Of a DNA stretch of 64,000 bases, positions 63,886 to 64,000 are shown in pieces. Below the pieces are notes generated by a model that did not search any database, had not been told where the DNA came from, and saw only the letters and a program-made list of their open reading frames with translations. Source of the DNA: a marine gamma proteobacterium HTCC2143 (lineage in GTDB: Bacteria > Pseudomonadota > Gammaproteobacteria > Pseudomonadales > Dasaniaceae); NCBI GenBank assembly GCA_000169075.1, contig AAVT01000006.1:64501-128500 (forward strand), given 5' to 3'. Position numbers and translations under genes: made by a program. Within the stretch, counting starts at the first letter, position 1, and each line of letters opens with the position of its first letter.

Positions 63886-64000
63886 TTGCAAACTACAGTA
63901 AAAAAATGGTTTCAAGATAAAGAGTCTGGTTTTCTGGATAACGGCGGCGGTGCAGACATAATGGTGCGTAAGACTGACCTGCTTAATTGCCAGTTTTTGA
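63886..64000 (+). CDS. Cold-shock-domain protein, 5' part (runs off the window)
   Basis: The last 115 bases begin a cold-shock domain: VKKWFQDKESGFLDNG is the first strand and RNP1-like loop, and ADIMVRKTDLLN the RNP2-like segment, where classical CspA has VFVHFS. The start is TTG at 63886, six bases behind AGGGG (63875-63879); no ATG fits. The variant DIMVRK core, lacking the RNP2 Phe/His pair, matches a group of gammaproteobacterial cold-shock-like proteins, so nucleic-acid binding may differ. The rest of the gene lies beyond the window. Confidence 0.75.
   Translation, partial: MQTTVKKWFQDKESGFLDNGGGADIMVRKTDLLNCQFL

Noticed and set aside
1..64000. CRISPR arrays, prophage, retron, diversity-generating elements or defence islands
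   Set aside because: I looked for regularly spaced repeats, reverse transcriptase, integrase and nuclease-helicase modules and saw none; the only nuclease-like gene is the dead YajD relic.

Overview
The window looks like chromosomal DNA of a free-living, aerobic, probably marine gammaproteobacterium, perhaps in the Cellvibrionales/Spongiibacteraceae neighbourhood. That placement is an inference from the gene set (TPR-sulfotransferase, PQQ dehydrogenases, many c-di-GMP proteins, TonB receptor relics) and moderate GC, not from a marker gene. No rRNA, tRNA, CRISPR array, intact insertion sequence or phage module is visible. Intact genes cover roughly 78% by hand addition, low for such an organism. 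Several long gaps hold broken genes: a TetR regulator (about 2.1-2.4 kb), a TonB-receptor tail (16.7 kb), an MFS transporter (41.4 kb), a possible cytochrome c tail (49.7 kb) and a YajD-type HNH protein (56.3 kb).

Layout. 0-20 kb is a mosaic of single metabolic genes: cation/proton antiporter, glutamate-synthase-like FMN protein, GGDEF cyclase, PhyH dioxygenase, mercuric-reductase-like flavoprotein, atypical SDR, rRNA-type methyltransferase, flavin reductase, stress protein, enoyl-CoA hydratase, MFS transporter, CinA-domain protein and TPR-sulfotransferase. 20.5-31 kb is the most coherent block. On the minus strand lie a lipoprotein PQQ alcohol dehydrogenase with a fused cytochrome c and a sigma-54 activator. 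Divergent from them is a cyanate uptake and hydrolysis operon: substrate-binding protein, permease, ATPase, cyanase cynS, a DUF1348 protein and an outer-membrane porin, closed by a clear terminator. The divergent gap carries a sigma-54 -24/-12 promoter with exact spacing and, upstream, two copies of a palindromic site. Cyanate is presumably imported and converted with bicarbonate to ammonium and CO2 as a nitrogen source.

31-45 kb holds a small outer-membrane barrel, two MFS transporters, an overlapping pair of signalling genes (CheB-CheR-PAS and PAS-GGDEF-EAL), a DJ-1/isonitrile-hydratase-like protein and a soluble PQQ sugar dehydrogenase. 45.5-49.6 kb is a tight operon of an ethanolamine-type permease, a glutamine-synthetase-like ligase and an iron alcohol dehydrogenase, consistent with gamma-glutamylated amine or amino-alcohol use. 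50-64 kb holds a hybrid histidine kinase, an acyl-CoA synthetase, a photolyase, a PAS-PAS kinase followed by a REC-EAL regulator (a probable two-component c-di-GMP pathway), YtfJ, asparagine synthetase and, at the very end, the start of a cold-shock-domain gene with a TTG start.

I found no unmistakable new defence or mobile system. The strongest candidate for something little described is the sigma-54-controlled cyanate regulon that also includes a DUF1348 protein and a dedicated porin, with a PQQ alcohol dehydrogenase next to its regulator.
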